From NCBI RefSeq assembly GCF_001598055.1, contig NZ_CP014844.1, forward strand, positions 3,995,642 through 4,059,641: DNA of 64,000 nucleotides, read 5' to 3'. The notes under the pieces were generated by a model that did not search any database, was not told the DNA's origin, and saw only the letters and a program-made list of their open reading frames with translations. The translations under genes were made by a program, and so were the position numbers. Below, piece after piece: positions 36,103-45,391 of this stretch. Numbering within the stretch: the stretch's first letter is position 1; each line of letters opens with the position of its first letter. The stretch is from Cupriavidus nantongensis (GTDB lineage Bacteria > Pseudomonadota > Gammaproteobacteria > Burkholderiales > Burkholderiaceae).

Positions 36103-37533
36103 TCACAGCAGCTTGCCGACGCTGCGGCTGATGCGCGGGTTGCCTGCGCCCAGGCGTGCCAGATTGTCATCCAGCGCCTCGGGCACGTAAAGGTAATTGA
36201 CCATCATGCCGCAGCTCTGGCTGCGGCCCTTGCGCGACAGGTCGGCGCCCCAGTTGAGCCGCTCCACGCAGGCGCCGTTGCCAAGGTGGAAACGCGCCAC
36301 CGGGTCGGCCGGCATCGACTGGTTGCGCTCGCGCACCAGGAAGTGCGCGGCCAGCGTCAGCGCGGTGTCGCGCACCACGGCATCGGCGGCATCCGGCGCC
36401 AGCGCCTCAAGCCACGCCGCGCCGTCGACGGGCGCGTCGCCGTGGCGCTCGCTCCAGCGCGCCAGCCGCTTGTCGCCCAGCACGCGCGCCACGGCCTCGC
36501 CGTCCTGCTTGCGCAGCCAGTCGGCAAAGCCGGGGATCGGCGACAGCGTGGCGAACTGCTTGACCTTGGGGAATTCGCGCTGCACTTCCTCGATCACGCG
36601 CTTCAGCAGGAAGTTACCGAAGCTGACGCCGCGCAGCCCCGCCTGGGTGTTGCTGATCGAATAGAAGATCGCCCACTTGACGCGGCGCAGGTCTTCCAGC
36701 GGCGCGGCTTCGTCCAGCAGGGTATGGACGTCGGCGGCCATCTCGGGGGCAAAGGCCACCTCGACGAAGATCAGCGGCTCGCGCGGGATGCGCGGGTGGA
36801 AGAAGGCGTAGCAGCGGCGGTCGGAATCGAGCCGGTTGCGCAGGTCGGTCCACGAGGCGATCTCGTGCACGGCCTCGTAGCGGATCAGCTTTTCCAGCAG
36901 CGACGCGGGCGAGTCCCAGGTGATCGGCTGCAGCTCGAGCAGGCCGACGTCGAACCAGTTGGAGAACAAGCCTTCGAGGTCGTCGTCGAGCGGGCGCAGC
37001 CCGGGCATGCGGCGCTGCCAGCGCAGCATGTCGGCGCGCAGCTGGATCAGGAAGTGCAGGCCGCAGGCGCTGTTGCCGCGCTGGCCGTGCAGCGCGGCCA
37101 GCCGCTTGAAGAAGCGGATGCGGGCGTTGGACTGCGCCTGGCCCGCGCGCGCGCCCTTGTCGCCCTCGGCCGCGGCGTATTCGCTGCCGCTGCTGGCGAC
37201 CTCGGCCAGCACCGCCAGCATGCCGCGGCGCGTGGCTTCATCGGCGGCTTCGTATTCGGCCTGCCAGGCCTGCGCGGCGGCATTGGCGGCACCATCGGTC
37301 AGGCGCGCATCGAAGCACAGGCGCAGCTGCTCGCGCTGGCGGCGCACCACGCGCGGCGGCAGCGGCGCCTCGCCGTCAGCCGGGGCGGCTTTGGCATCGC
37401 CGTTGGCCCTGGCATCGGCCTCGCCCTTGCGCCCCCACCAGCGGCCCAGCCGCGACAGGATATTGGAGCTGGACGGCTCGCTCTCGCCCAGCGGCGCGCT
37501 GATCTTCTGGTCACCTGTATCGAAGGAGTTCAT
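36103..37533 (-). CDS. matA: Malonyl-CoA decarboxylase
   Basis: A 476-residue enzyme converting malonyl-CoA to acetyl-CoA and CO2. The C-terminal GNAT-like half contains the family motifs WAIFYSISNTQAGLRGVSFG, FATLSPIPGFADWL (catalytic serine region) and ARFHLGNGACVERLNWGAD (catalytic histidine). The N-terminal half is helical. The start at 37533 (MNSFDTG) follows a good AAGGAG site. It lies directly downstream of the GntR regulator gene and completes the malonate-to-acetyl-CoA route with matB. Confidence 0.94.
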   Translation of the reverse strand: MNSFDTGDQKISAPLGESEPSSSNILSRLGRWWGRKGEADARANGDAKAAPADGEAPLPPRVVRRQREQLRLCFDARLTDGAANAAAQAWQAEYEAADEATRRGMLAVLAEVASSGSEYAAAEGDKGARAGQAQSNARIRFFKRLAALHGQRGNSACGLHFLIQLRADMLRWQRRMPGLRPLDDDLEGLFSNWFDVGLLELQPITWDSPASLLEKLIRYEAVHEIASWTDLRNRLDSDRRCYAFFHPRIPREPLIFVEVAFAPEMAADVHTLLDEAAPLEDLRRVKWAIFYSISNTQAGLRGVSFGNFLLKRVIEEVQREFPKVKQFATLSPIPGFADWLRKQDGEAVARVLGDKRLARWSERHGDAPVDGAAWLEALAPDAADAVVRDTALTLAAHFLVRERNQSMPADPVARFHLGNGACVERLNWGADLSRKGRSQSCGMMVNYLYVPEALDDNLARLGAGNPRISRSVGKLL

Positions 37534-37603
37534 GCGGTACCTGCCTTGGATGCATCGATGTGAACGTGGGGGAAACTGTGGCTCGCGCGGCGGTGTGCGG
37601 GGT

Positions 37604-38323
37604 TTAGTCTTCCGCGCCCGCCACGCGCAAGGCCGGCGGGGCGCGCATGGCCCTGGCATCCGCCGCCAGCGCGGCGCCGCCGGCATCGAGCGCCTGCAGC
37701 GCGCCGCGCTGGCGCAGCAAATGGGTCTTCATCATGGCTTCGGCGCCTTCGGGGTCGCGCGCCTTGAGCGCGGCAAACACGCTCAGGTGCTCGGCGCAGG
37801 ATTCGTGGATCCGCCCCGGCAGCTTCAGGCTCTTGTGGCGCGACAGCCGCAGCACCTTGCGCAGGTCGCTGATCAGCCCGCTCAGCCAGCGGTTGCCCGC
37901 CAGCCGCTGGATTGCTTCATGGATCTGGGCGTTGGTCTCGTAGTAGGCGTCGATATCGCCGGCCTGCGCATAGCGCGCCAGGTCGGCATGCAGGCCGTCG
38001 AGCGCGTCGAGGTCGGCGCGGGTGGCGTTGCGCGCGGCCTCGTAGGCGCAGCGCCCTTCGAGCAGCGCCATCAGCGGGAAGATCTCGTCGAGGTCCTGTT
38101 CGGACAGTTCATTGACGAAACATCCCCGGCGCGGCTCCAGCCGCACCAGGCCTTCGGCGGCAAGCACCTTGAGCGCCTCGCGCAGCGGCGTGCGCGAGAT
38201 GCCCAGCGTTTCGGCCATCGCGCTTTCGTCGATCCATGCGCCCGGCACCAGCGTATGCGCGTCGATCATGGCGCGCAGCCGGTCTGCCACTTCCAGATAC
38301 AGCGCCTGCTGGACGATGCGCAT
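37604..38323 (-). CDS. GntR-family (FCD) transcriptional regulator of the malonate cluster
   Basis: A 239-residue repressor-type protein. An N-terminal winged helix (residues about 10-75) contains IDESAMAETLGISRTPLREALKVL. An FCD ligand-binding domain follows, with histidines in AQIHEAI, and HESCAEHL as likely metal or ligand contacts. AGGAGG precedes the ATG at 38323. It leads the malonate gene run (MatR/MdcY-type position), so malonate or a derivative is the probable effector (inference). Confidence 0.9.
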   Translation of the reverse strand: MRIVQQALYLEVADRLRAMIDAHTLVPGAWIDESAMAETLGISRTPLREALKVLAAEGLVRLEPRRGCFVNELSEQDLDEIFPLMALLEGRCAYEAARNATRADLDALDGLHADLARYAQAGDIDAYYETNAQIHEAIQRLAGNRWLSGLISDLRKVLRLSRHKSLKLPGRIHESCAEHLSVFAALKARDPEGAEAMMKTHLLRQRGALQALDAGGAALAADARAMRAPPALRVAGAED

Positions 38324-38372
38324 GCCACCTCCTGTATCGCACGGAGGATCCGATGGCGTGCGCACCGGATCT

Positions 38373-38389
38373 CATAATTCATAATTATG
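38373..38389. promoter_or_regulatory. Palindromic operator candidate upstream of the GntR gene
   Basis: A perfect inverted repeat CATAATT-CAT-AATTATG, AT-rich within GC-rich DNA, begins 50 bp before the regulator's start codon. Size and symmetry fit a GntR/FCD dimer site, suggesting autoregulation of the malonate cluster. Confidence 0.6.
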
Positions 38390-39078
38390 GATTAGGGCGC
38401 GAACGATACAAGGACTTTCGATGGTGCGCCGCAAGGTCGGGCGCGCGGATGGAGCGGGATGGAATGCGGTGAGGTGCGGCGGGCGTCCCTTGCCTCCCCG
38501 CAAGGAAACGCCCGCGCCTGAAAGAACTGCCGTACTGCGTGATTCATCGCTGGCGGACACGAATGCATCCGTCGCGTGGGTCCATGGATTGACCTGGCGC
38601 TGGCCCTGCGCCACCCCTGTTGCAAACGCGCCAAAGCGCGTGGATTTTCCCGTGCCCTTTGATCCGTGCAGAGCGGCTGGCGTAACTCTCGACCCGAAAG
38701 AGCCTTGCTCCCCCCTCGCACTGCCGTTGGCGGCTGTGGCTCGCCGCTCATCTTGTAACAATGACAATAGCGATTTACGTGCCAGTCGGGCTAAGCCCTT
38801 GATTTTATGGATGGCACCGAACCGCAATTTGTTACAGGATGAGATCAGTGTAACAGGATGTTTCCAAACTGTTACGAGGGTTTTCCATGGTGCCCGCGTT
38901 GCGGCACCGGCTGACGGCGCGCGGCCATGCAAATTGTGCCGTCAGCGATATTTATCGGTGTCAGAATGTGAGGCCGTCGCCGCAATTGCCTTGCCTGGCA
39001 TCGTTGCGTTTTTGAAACAGGCGCCGGCTCCCGCGGGTTTCTCCTGTATCCATCGCACCTCACTCCGGAGTTCACGCC
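38390..39078. other. Long non-coding spacer between the malonate cluster and the DUF898 gene
   Basis: About 690 bp without a convincing gene; frames crossing it lack any family-like sequence. The right half (38750-39060) is AT-richer than the surroundings. It carries four TGTWAC-type boxes: TGTAACA at 38754, TGTTACA at 38830, TGTAACA at 38849 and TGTTACG at 38870. A GATATTTAT tract near 38947 could contain a -10. It is probably a regulatory region for the DUF898/M48 pair. Confidence 0.5.
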
Positions 39079-40182
39079 ATGCAAGCTGGCAGCGATTTCA
39101 CCCTGGCCACCCCGGCCGAACCGGCCGAACCGGCCGAACCGGCAGCGCCCCACGGCCCACGCGCTGCCGCGCTGCGGCCGCTGGCGCTGAGCTTCACCGG
39201 ATCGGGCTCCGAATACTTCCGTATCTGGATCGTCAATGCGCTGCTGACCATCGTCACGCTGGGCATCTATTCCGCCTGGGCCAAGGTGCGCACGCTGCAG
39301 TACTTCTATCGCAATACGCGGCTGGACGGCGCCAGCTTCGACTACCACGGCAAGCCGTCGGCGATCCTGAAAGGCCGGGCCATCGTGTTCGGGCTGGTGC
39401 TCGCGTTCCAGTTCGCGTCGACCTTCTCGCCGTTCCTGGCGCTGGCGATGCTGGTGGTGCTGCTGGCGGTGTTTCCGTTGCTGCTGGTGCGCTCGCTGCG
39501 CTTCCGCATGGCCAACTCCAGCTACCGCGGCCTGCGCTTCGGCTTCACCGGCGGCGATGCCGAGGCCTACCGGGTATTCGTGCTGTGGCCGCTGGCCGCG
39601 GTCGCCACGCTGGGCCTGCTGGGGCCGCTGGCGCACCAGCGCTTCAAGCGCTACCAGCATAACCACACCCGCTTCGGCACGGCACCGTTCGGCTTCCACG
39701 CCTGCGCGGGCGATTTCTACCGGACCTACCTGCGCGCCTTCGGCGTGGTGCTGGCGGGCACGCTGGTGATGGCCGCGGCCGGCTTCCTGATGGCGCCGGG
39801 CATCGGCAACTTCGGCGCGGCGGCGCTGCTTGGCTTCGGCATCGCCGGCTTCTACCTGGGCATGCTGTCGGTCAGCCCCTACCTGATGGCGCGGCTGCAG
39901 AACGTGGTGTGGAGCCACACCACGCTGGCGCCGCACGCGTTCCGCAGCGAGGTCAGCGCCGCGCGCATGGTCTTTATCTTTGTCACCAACCTGATTGCGA
40001 TCGCGCTGACGCTGGGCCTGTTCCTGCCGTTCGCGCGCGTGCGCGCCACGCGCTACCGGCTGCAGTGCGTGACCATGCTTGCGGCGGGCCCGCTCGACAG
40101 CTTCGTCGCCGGCGAGGCCCAGCAGGTGGGCGCGCTGGGCGACGCGGCGGTAGACTGGTACGACATCGACATCGCGCTCTGA
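39079..40182 (+). CDS. DUF898 family inner-membrane protein
   Basis: A 367-residue polytopic protein. After an N-terminal Pro/Ala/Glu repeat (PAEPAEPAEPAA) come repeated modules of the DUF898 (YjgN) type: LSFTGSGSEYFRIWIVNALLTIVTLGIYSAWAKVRTLQYFYRNT at residues 35-75, then RFRMANSSYRGLRFGF, and a second LIAIALTLGLFLPFARVRATRY near the C-terminus. About six to eight membrane segments. Function unknown. The M48 peptidase gene follows after 16 bp, so the two probably act together. Confidence 0.88.
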   Translation: MQAGSDFTLATPAEPAEPAEPAAPHGPRAAALRPLALSFTGSGSEYFRIWIVNALLTIVTLGIYSAWAKVRTLQYFYRNTRLDGASFDYHGKPSAILKGRAIVFGLVLAFQFASTFSPFLALAMLVVLLAVFPLLLVRSLRFRMANSSYRGLRFGFTGGDAEAYRVFVLWPLAAVATLGLLGPLAHQRFKRYQHNHTRFGTAPFGFHACAGDFYRTYLRAFGVVLAGTLVMAAAGFLMAPGIGNFGAAALLGFGIAGFYLGMLSVSPYLMARLQNVVWSHTTLAPHAFRSEVSAARMVFIFVTNLIAIALTLGLFLPFARVRATRYRLQCVTMLAAGPLDSFVAGEAQQVGALGDAAVDWYDIDIAL

Positions 40183-40198
40183 CACGCTCTGACGCGCC

Positions 40199-41218
40199 AT
40201 GATCCCGGTCACCTTCTTCGACGGGCGCTCGTCGCGCGCGCATCCGGCCACGCTGGCCGTGGAGGCGCAGCAGGCCGTGCTGCGCGACGCCGACGGCGCC
40301 GAATTGCGACGCGCGCCGCTGTCGCAGCTGCGCGTGTCGGAACGCGTGCGCCGCGCGCCGCGGCTGGTCACCTTTGCCGACGGGGCCTTCTGCGAGGTCA
40401 CCGACCATGCCGCCTTCGACCGGTTGCTGGCCGCCACCGGCCACCGCGACGGCCTGGTGGCGCGCGCGCAGAACAGCTGGCGCCTGGCCGGCGTGGCCGT
40501 GGCGGCGCTGGTGGCGGTGCTGGTGCTGGGCTACTACGTGTTGCTGCCATGGGGCGCGGGCATGATGGCACGCGCGGTGCCGGCGGAACTGGAGGCCCGG
40601 CTCGGCCAGCTGACGCTGGAAAGCCTGGACCAGGGCATGCTCGCGCCGACGCAGTTGCCGGCCGCCGAGCAGGCGAAGATCCGCGCCGGCTTCGCGGCGC
40701 TGCGGCGCCCGCGCGACGCGGCACACCATTACCAGATCCTGTTCCGCCAGGGCGGCGAGATCGGCGCCAATGCGCTGGCCTTGCCGGGCGGCATCATCAT
40801 CGTTACCGACGAGCTGGTCGGCGTGGCGGGCACCGGCGCCGGATTGATGGGGGTGCTGGCCCATGAGGCGGGCCACGTGGCGCGCCGCCACGGGCTGCAG
40901 CAGGTGATCCAGGGCTCGGCTCTGGCCGCGCTGTCGGCCTACCTGTTCGGCGATATCTCGTCGGTGCTGGCGGGCGTGCCCGCCGCCATGCTGACCTTGC
41001 GCTATTCGCGCGACCACGAGCGCGAGGCCGACGCCTATGCCATCGACGTGATGCAGCGCAACGGCCTGCCGCCCGCGGCGCTGGCCGACGTGCTGGTGGC
41101 GCTGGAGCAGCGCGAGAGCAAGCCCGATGAAGCGCAGGCGGAGCGCGGCGAAGACTTCCTGTCGACGCACCCGCACACGCAGGCGCGCATCGACGCACTG
41201 CGCCGCGCCGGCCGCTAG
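40199..41218 (+). CDS. M48-family metallopeptidase, membrane-anchored
   Basis: A 339-residue protein. A soluble N-terminal part of about 95 residues is followed by one membrane span (VAVAALVAVLVLGYYVLLPW). The peptidase domain has the zinc motif HEAGH near residue 222 and the third-ligand region EREADAYAIDVM, with a final FLSTHPHTQARIDALR. It resembles BepA/HtpX-like quality-control proteases. It is paired with the DUF898 gene; substrates are unknown. Confidence 0.9.
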   Translation: MIPVTFFDGRSSRAHPATLAVEAQQAVLRDADGAELRRAPLSQLRVSERVRRAPRLVTFADGAFCEVTDHAAFDRLLAATGHRDGLVARAQNSWRLAGVAVAALVAVLVLGYYVLLPWGAGMMARAVPAELEARLGQLTLESLDQGMLAPTQLPAAEQAKIRAGFAALRRPRDAAHHYQILFRQGGEIGANALALPGGIIIVTDELVGVAGTGAGLMGVLAHEAGHVARRHGLQQVIQGSALAALSAYLFGDISSVLAGVPAAMLTLRYSRDHEREADAYAIDVMQRNGLPPAALADVLVALEQRESKPDEAQAERGEDFLSTHPHTQARIDALRRAGR

Positions 41219-41247
41219 CCGCGCAGCGCGCGGGGGAAAAGCGGGAG

Positions 41248-42066
41248 TCAGGCCGCCGGCTGCGGCGCGCCGGCGCCGGGCTGGCGGCGATAGGCCCAGA
41301 TCACCATGGCGATGCCTGCCAGGATCATCGGCAGGCTCAGCCACTGCCCCATCGACAGCTTCAGCGCCAGCAGGCCAAGGAAGTTGTCGGGCTCGCGCGC
41401 GAACTCCGCGGCGAAGCGGAACGCGCCGTAGCCGATCAGGAAGACGCCCGACACCGCTCCCATCGGCCGCGGCTTGCGCGCGAACAGCCACAGGATGATG
41501 AACAGTGCCACGCCCTCGCCGGCAAACTGGTAGAGCTGCGACGGATGGCGCGGGATATTGTCGCCGGCCTGCGGGAAGATCATGCCCCACGGCAGGTCGG
41601 TGGCGCGGCCCCACAGCTCGCCGTTGATGAAGTTGCCGATGCGCCCGGCGGCCAGCCCGCACGGGATCATCGGTGCGATAAAGTCGGTCACTTCCATCCA
41701 GTGGCGCCGGCGCAGCTTGCCGAACAGCCACATCGCCACCACCACGCCCAGAAAGCCGCCATGGAAGGCCATGCCGCCCTCCCACACCTTGAAGATCTCC
41801 ATCGGGTGCGACAGGTAGTACGACGGCTTGTAGAACAGCACGTAGCCCAGCCGCCCGCCCAGGATCACGCCCAGCACGCCGAAGAACAGCATGTCGTCGA
41901 GGTCGCGCGTGGTCCAGCCCTTGGCGGCGATATGCGGCTGGCGGATGCGCAGGCGCCCGAACCACAGGAACATGACGAACCCGGCCAGGTACATCAGCCC
42001 GTACCAGCGGATCGCAAGCGGGCCCAGGTGGATGGCAACCGGGTCGAACTGGGGATGAATCAGCAT
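41248..42066 (-). CDS. lgt: Prolipoprotein diacylglyceryl transferase
   Basis: A 272-residue membrane enzyme that transfers diacylglycerol to lipobox cysteines. Visible motifs are [24 protein letters not shown], the Lgt signature [22 protein letters not shown], and HPSQLYQ. The start at 42066 (MLIHPQFDP) is preferred. It is divergent from ilvD and converges with the M48 gene, with only 29 bp between the stops. Confidence 0.95.
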   Translation of the reverse strand: MLIHPQFDPVAIHLGPLAIRWYGLMYLAGFVMFLWFGRLRIRQPHIAAKGWTTRDLDDMLFFGVLGVILGGRLGYVLFYKPSYYLSHPMEIFKVWEGGMAFHGGFLGVVVAMWLFGKLRRRHWMEVTDFIAPMIPCGLAAGRIGNFINGELWGRATDLPWGMIFPQAGDNIPRHPSQLYQFAGEGVALFIILWLFARKPRPMGAVSGVFLIGYGAFRFAAEFAREPDNFLGLLALKLSMGQWLSLPMILAGIAMVIWAYRRQPGAGAPQPAA

Positions 42067-42360
42067 GTTGGCGTGAATGGTGGTTGTGAGGCGGCGGCGC
42101 GCGCCGTGCGGCGCCAGTAAGACGCGCGGGTGCGGCGAAGGTTGCATGGCAATGCCAGCGCCTGGCCCGCGCACGCATCGTAGCCCGTAATGATGTCACA
42201 AATAACCGCGCCGCCCCGCGAGGCAGACGGCACCGGCGGCGCTCGCCGGCGCCCGGACAATCCATTTGACACACCCAGACGCACGCGTCATTCTTGCCCC
42301 ATCACAGCGCCCGCCGCGCGCCCGCGGCGGCATAGAACAACAATCCCGGAGGCCCCCACC

Positions 42361-44034
42361 ATGGCATTCAACAAGCGCTCCCGGCACATCACGCAAGGCG
42401 TGGCGCGCTCCCCCAACCGGTCGATGTACTACGCGCTCGGCTACCAGAAGGAGGACTTCGACAAGCCGATGGTGGGCATCGCCAACGGCCATTCGACCAT
42501 CACGCCGTGCAATGCCGGCCTGCAGCGCCTGGCCGACGCCGCCATCGACGCGATCAGGGCCGCCGGCGCCAACCCGCAGGTGTTCGGCACGCCCACCATC
42601 TCGGACGGCATGTCGATGGGCACCGAAGGCATGAAGTACTCGCTGATCTCGCGCGAGGTCATCGCCGACTGCATCGAGACCGCGGCGCAGGGCCAGTGGA
42701 TGGACGGCGTGGTGGTGATCGGCGGCTGCGACAAGAACATGCCGGGCGGCATGATCGCGCTGGCGCGCACCAACGTGCCGGGCATCTACGTCTACGGCGG
42801 CACCATCAAGCCGGGCCACTGGAAGGGCAAGGACCTGACCATCGTGTCGTCGTTCGAGGCCGTCGGCGAGTTCACCGCGGGGCGCATGAGCGAGGAAGAC
42901 TTCGAAGGGGTGGAACGCAACGCGTGCCCGTCCACCGGCTCGTGCGGCGGCATGTACACCGCCAACACCATGAGTTCGTCGTTCGAGGCGCTGGGCATGT
43001 CGCTGCTCTATTCGTCGACCATGGCCAACCCGGACCAGGAAAAGGTCGACAGCGCCGCCGAATCGGCGCGGGTGCTGGTCGAGGCGGTCAAGCGCGACCT
43101 CAAGCCGCGCGACATCATCACGCGCGAGTCGATCGAGAACGCGGTGGCGCTGATCATGGCCACCGGCGGCTCCACCAACGCGGTGCTGCACTACCTGGCG
43201 ATCGCGCATGCCGCCGAGGTGGAATGGAGCATCGACGACTTCGAGCGCATCCGCCGCAAGGTGCCGGTGATCTGCAACCTCAAGCCGTCGGGCCAGTACG
43301 TGGCGACCGACCTGCACCGCGCCGGCGGCATCCCGCAGGTGATGAAGATCCTGCTCAGGGCCGGCCTGCTGCACGGCGACTGCATCACCATCACCGGCCG
43401 CACCCTGGCCGAGGAACTCGAGCACGTGCCCGACGCCCCGCGCGCAGACCAGGACGTGATCCTGCCGATCGAGCGGGCGCTCTACGCCGAGGGCCACCTG
43501 GCCATCCTGAAGGGCAACCTCGCCGAGGAAGGCGCGGTCGCCAAGATCACCGGCCTGAAGAACCCGGTCATCACCGGCCCGGCGCGCGTGTTCGAGGACG
43601 AGCAGAGCGCGATGGACGCGATCCTGGCCGACCGCATCAACCCCGGCGACATCCTGGTGCTGCGTTACCTGGGCCCCAAGGGCGGCCCCGGCATGCCGGA
43701 GATGCTGGCGCCGACCTCGGCCATCATCGGCAAGGGCCTGGGCGAGTCGGTCGGCTTTATCACCGACGGCCGCTTCTCGGGCGGCACCTGGGGCATGGTG
43801 GTCGGCCACGTCGCGCCGGAGGCGTACGTCGGCGGCAACATCGCGCTGGTGCAGGAGGGCGACTCGATCACCATCGACGCGCACCAGCTGCTGCTGCAAC
43901 TGAACGTATCGGACGAAGAACTGGCCCGGCGCCGCGCCGGCTGGAAGGCACCGGCGCCGCGCTATACACGCGGGGTGCTGGCGAAGTTTGCGCGGCTGGC
44001 ATCGACGGCGAGCAAGGGGGCGGTGACGGACTGA
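42361..44034 (+). CDS. ilvD: Dihydroxy-acid dehydratase
   Basis: A 557-residue Fe-S dehydratase of branched-chain amino acid and pantothenate synthesis. Cluster cysteines are visible in TPCNAGL (near residue 50), [10 protein letters not shown] (near 122) and [16 protein letters not shown] (near 190-196). [15 protein letters not shown] is near the C-terminus. The ATG at 42361 gives the normal N-terminus [11 protein letters not shown]. It is followed by compound repeat copy B and an insertion sequence. Confidence 0.96.
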   Translation: MAFNKRSRHITQGVARSPNRSMYYALGYQKEDFDKPMVGIANGHSTITPCNAGLQRLADAAIDAIRAAGANPQVFGTPTISDGMSMGTEGMKYSLISREVIADCIETAAQGQWMDGVVVIGGCDKNMPGGMIALARTNVPGIYVYGGTIKPGHWKGKDLTIVSSFEAVGEFTAGRMSEEDFEGVERNACPSTGSCGGMYTANTMSSSFEALGMSLLYSSTMANPDQEKVDSAAESARVLVEAVKRDLKPRDIITRESIENAVALIMATGGSTNAVLHYLAIAHAAEVEWSIDDFERIRRKVPVICNLKPSGQYVATDLHRAGGIPQVMKILLRAGLLHGDCITITGRTLAEELEHVPDAPRADQDVILPIERALYAEGHLAILKGNLAEEGAVAKITGLKNPVITGPARVFEDEQSAMDAILADRINPGDILVLRYLGPKGGPGMPEMLAPTSAIIGKGLGESVGFITDGRFSGGTWGMVVGHVAPEAYVGGNIALVQEGDSITIDAHQLLLQLNVSDEELARRRAGWKAPAPRYTRGVLAKFARLASTASKGAVTD

Positions 44035-44057
44035 GGCGTCTCGCATGCCGGCGGTCT

Positions 44058-44072
44058 GCTCCCCTCGCCCGC
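44058..44072. repeat. Compound palindromic repeat, copy B, left fragment
   Basis: GCTCCCCTCGCCCGC is the start of copy B, cut by the insertion sequence at the end of the left arm of its first hairpin. The last six bases GCCCGC are repeated on the other side of the IS at 45392-45397, the target duplication. Confidence 0.8.
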
Positions 44073-44132
44073 TGTATAGACCGGGGACATGGTGGACGCA
44101 TGTGCGAGGACATGGTGGACACATTGTAGACG

Positions 44133-45308
44133 TCAAGGGGTTACGTCCCTAGGTGATGCTTGTGGCCTGCACGCCGCTGCGGCGTGCAGGCTAATTTCGC
44201 CGATTTCAAAGCGGCTGAACCATATGGCCAACACGCCGTCGCGCCGGGTCGGGCGTAGCGCGATCCACTGGCCGATGAACGCCTTGCCGATCTTGATGCG
44301 CCGGTTGCCAACCATGATCCGTGCGCTGCTGTCGACCTTGTAGACACGGTCGCCGCTCTGGTACTGCACCTCCGGCAGCGCCTCCGGGTAGGCCACGTTG
44401 CTCACGCGATAGCGTTGGGCCGGCACCTGCATTCCCAGGGCCTGATGGGGTCGCTCGTGGTTGTACACGTACCGATATCGATCGAAGACCTGCTGCGCCT
44501 CGGTGTTGTCCACGAAGCGGCGGTGCTGCAGGACTTCGGCCTTCAGGGTGCGGTGGAACCGCTCGTCCTTGCCCTGTGTTTGTGGGTGATAGGGCCGTGA
44601 ATGGCTGACCCGGATCCCTAGTTGCATTAACCAGACCGTCAGCCTGGTGTAGCCCAGCCCCTCTTCGTCGCCGCCTCCCCATGGAGGGCCGTTATCCATG
44701 GTGATGCGCCGGGGCAGGCCGTAGCGGCGGAAGGCCCCGATCAGCTGCTGCTGCACCGTCTGGCGGCGCTGGTCCGCGCAGGCTGCCAGGCACAGGTTGA
44801 AGCGGGAATGGTCGTCGATCAGCGTGAGCGGAAAGCAGACGCCCTGCTCATTGGGCACCTGACCCTTGAAGTCCATCTGCAGCAGCTCGTTGGGTTCGTC
44901 GTGCTCGAACCGCCGCCAGGGGGTGGCCTGGGCGCTGGCCTGCGGATCGATCAGACCATGTCGATGCAGGATCGAGGTCACCGTGCTGGGCGCAGGCACC
45001 TCGGCGTGGCCCAGGTCGGACAGCCTGCGGCTGATCTTGCGCCCACCCCAGGTCGGGTGTTCGCGGCGCAGCATCAGCACCAGTTCCTCCAGGAAATCAG
45101 CGGTGCGCTCGGGGCTGTGGTGCGGCCGCCTGGGCCGGTCGGCCAAGCCCGCGGCGCCTTCCTGCCGATGCCGGGCCAGCCACTTATAAGCGGTTTGCGG
45201 ACTGATCGAGAACCGTCGGCACAGCTCCCGACGGTTGCATCCCGGCTGGGAAGCCAGGGCAATGAACTCCAGGCGAAGGCTCATGGTGTCTCGGGCGCTC
45301 CACGGCAT
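44133..45308 (-). CDS. IS481-family transposase, copy 1
   Basis: A 391-residue DDE transposase. An N-terminal helix-turn-helix (CNRRELCRRFSISPQTAYKWL, residues 20-40) precedes the RNase H-like core. The catalytic residues are D146 in QMDFKG, D205 in TMDNGPP and E249 in GKDERFHRTL. The C-terminal tail is rich in basic residues. It differs from copy 2 at two residues seen here: H instead of R in RRPHHSPER, and G instead of D in PHQALGMQV. The gene appears intact. Confidence 0.93.
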   Translation of the reverse strand: MPWSARDTMSLRLEFIALASQPGCNRRELCRRFSISPQTAYKWLARHRQEGAAGLADRPRRPHHSPERTADFLEELVLMLRREHPTWGGRKISRRLSDLGHAEVPAPSTVTSILHRHGLIDPQASAQATPWRRFEHDEPNELLQMDFKGQVPNEQGVCFPLTLIDDHSRFNLCLAACADQRRQTVQQQLIGAFRRYGLPRRITMDNGPPWGGGDEEGLGYTRLTVWLMQLGIRVSHSRPYHPQTQGKDERFHRTLKAEVLQHRRFVDNTEAQQVFDRYRYVYNHERPHQALGMQVPAQRYRVSNVAYPEALPEVQYQSGDRVYKVDSSARIMVGNRRIKIGKAFIGQWIALRPTRRDGVLAIWFSRFEIGEISLHAAAACRPQASPRDVTP

Positions 45309-45316
45309 GGTTCGTT

Positions 45317-45342
45317 CTCCCGGGCAGATATCTGCCCGGGAG
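45317..45342. repeat. 26-bp perfect palindrome before the transposase gene, copy 1
   Basis: Half-site CTCCCGGGCAGAT and its exact complement. On the minus strand its 3' arm contains the GGGAG ribosome site, which ends 8 nt before the transposase ATG. The same palindrome is at 51123-51148 in copy 2. Confidence 0.85.
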
Positions 45343-45391
45343 TGTCAACCATGTCCTCGCACACCTGTCACCTATGTCCCCGGTCCATACA

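Larger units (their letters stand above)
44073..45391 (-). mobile_element. IS481-family insertion sequence, copy 1 (inverted)
   Basis: A 1319-bp element from TGTATAGACCGGGGACAT (left, transposase 3' side) to ATGTCCCCGGTCCATACA (right, transposase 5' side), so the ends are imperfect inverted repeats starting TGTA. A perfect 6-bp duplication GCCCGC flanks it. It carries one intact transposase gene on the minus strand. It is nearly identical to copy 2 at 51074-52392 (same length, at least five base differences seen) but in the opposite orientation. It interrupts repeat copy B. Confidence 0.93.

Noticed and set aside
34969..37563. Plus-strand open frame of over 860 codons opposite the malonate genes
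   Set aside because: Shadow of the TctC-type and decarboxylase genes; composition is not protein-like.
38372..38932. A gene in the long spacer before the DUF898 gene (minus-strand frame of 186 codons)
   Set aside because: Composition is not protein-like, there is no ribosome site, and it overlaps the operator palindrome and the TGTWAC boxes.
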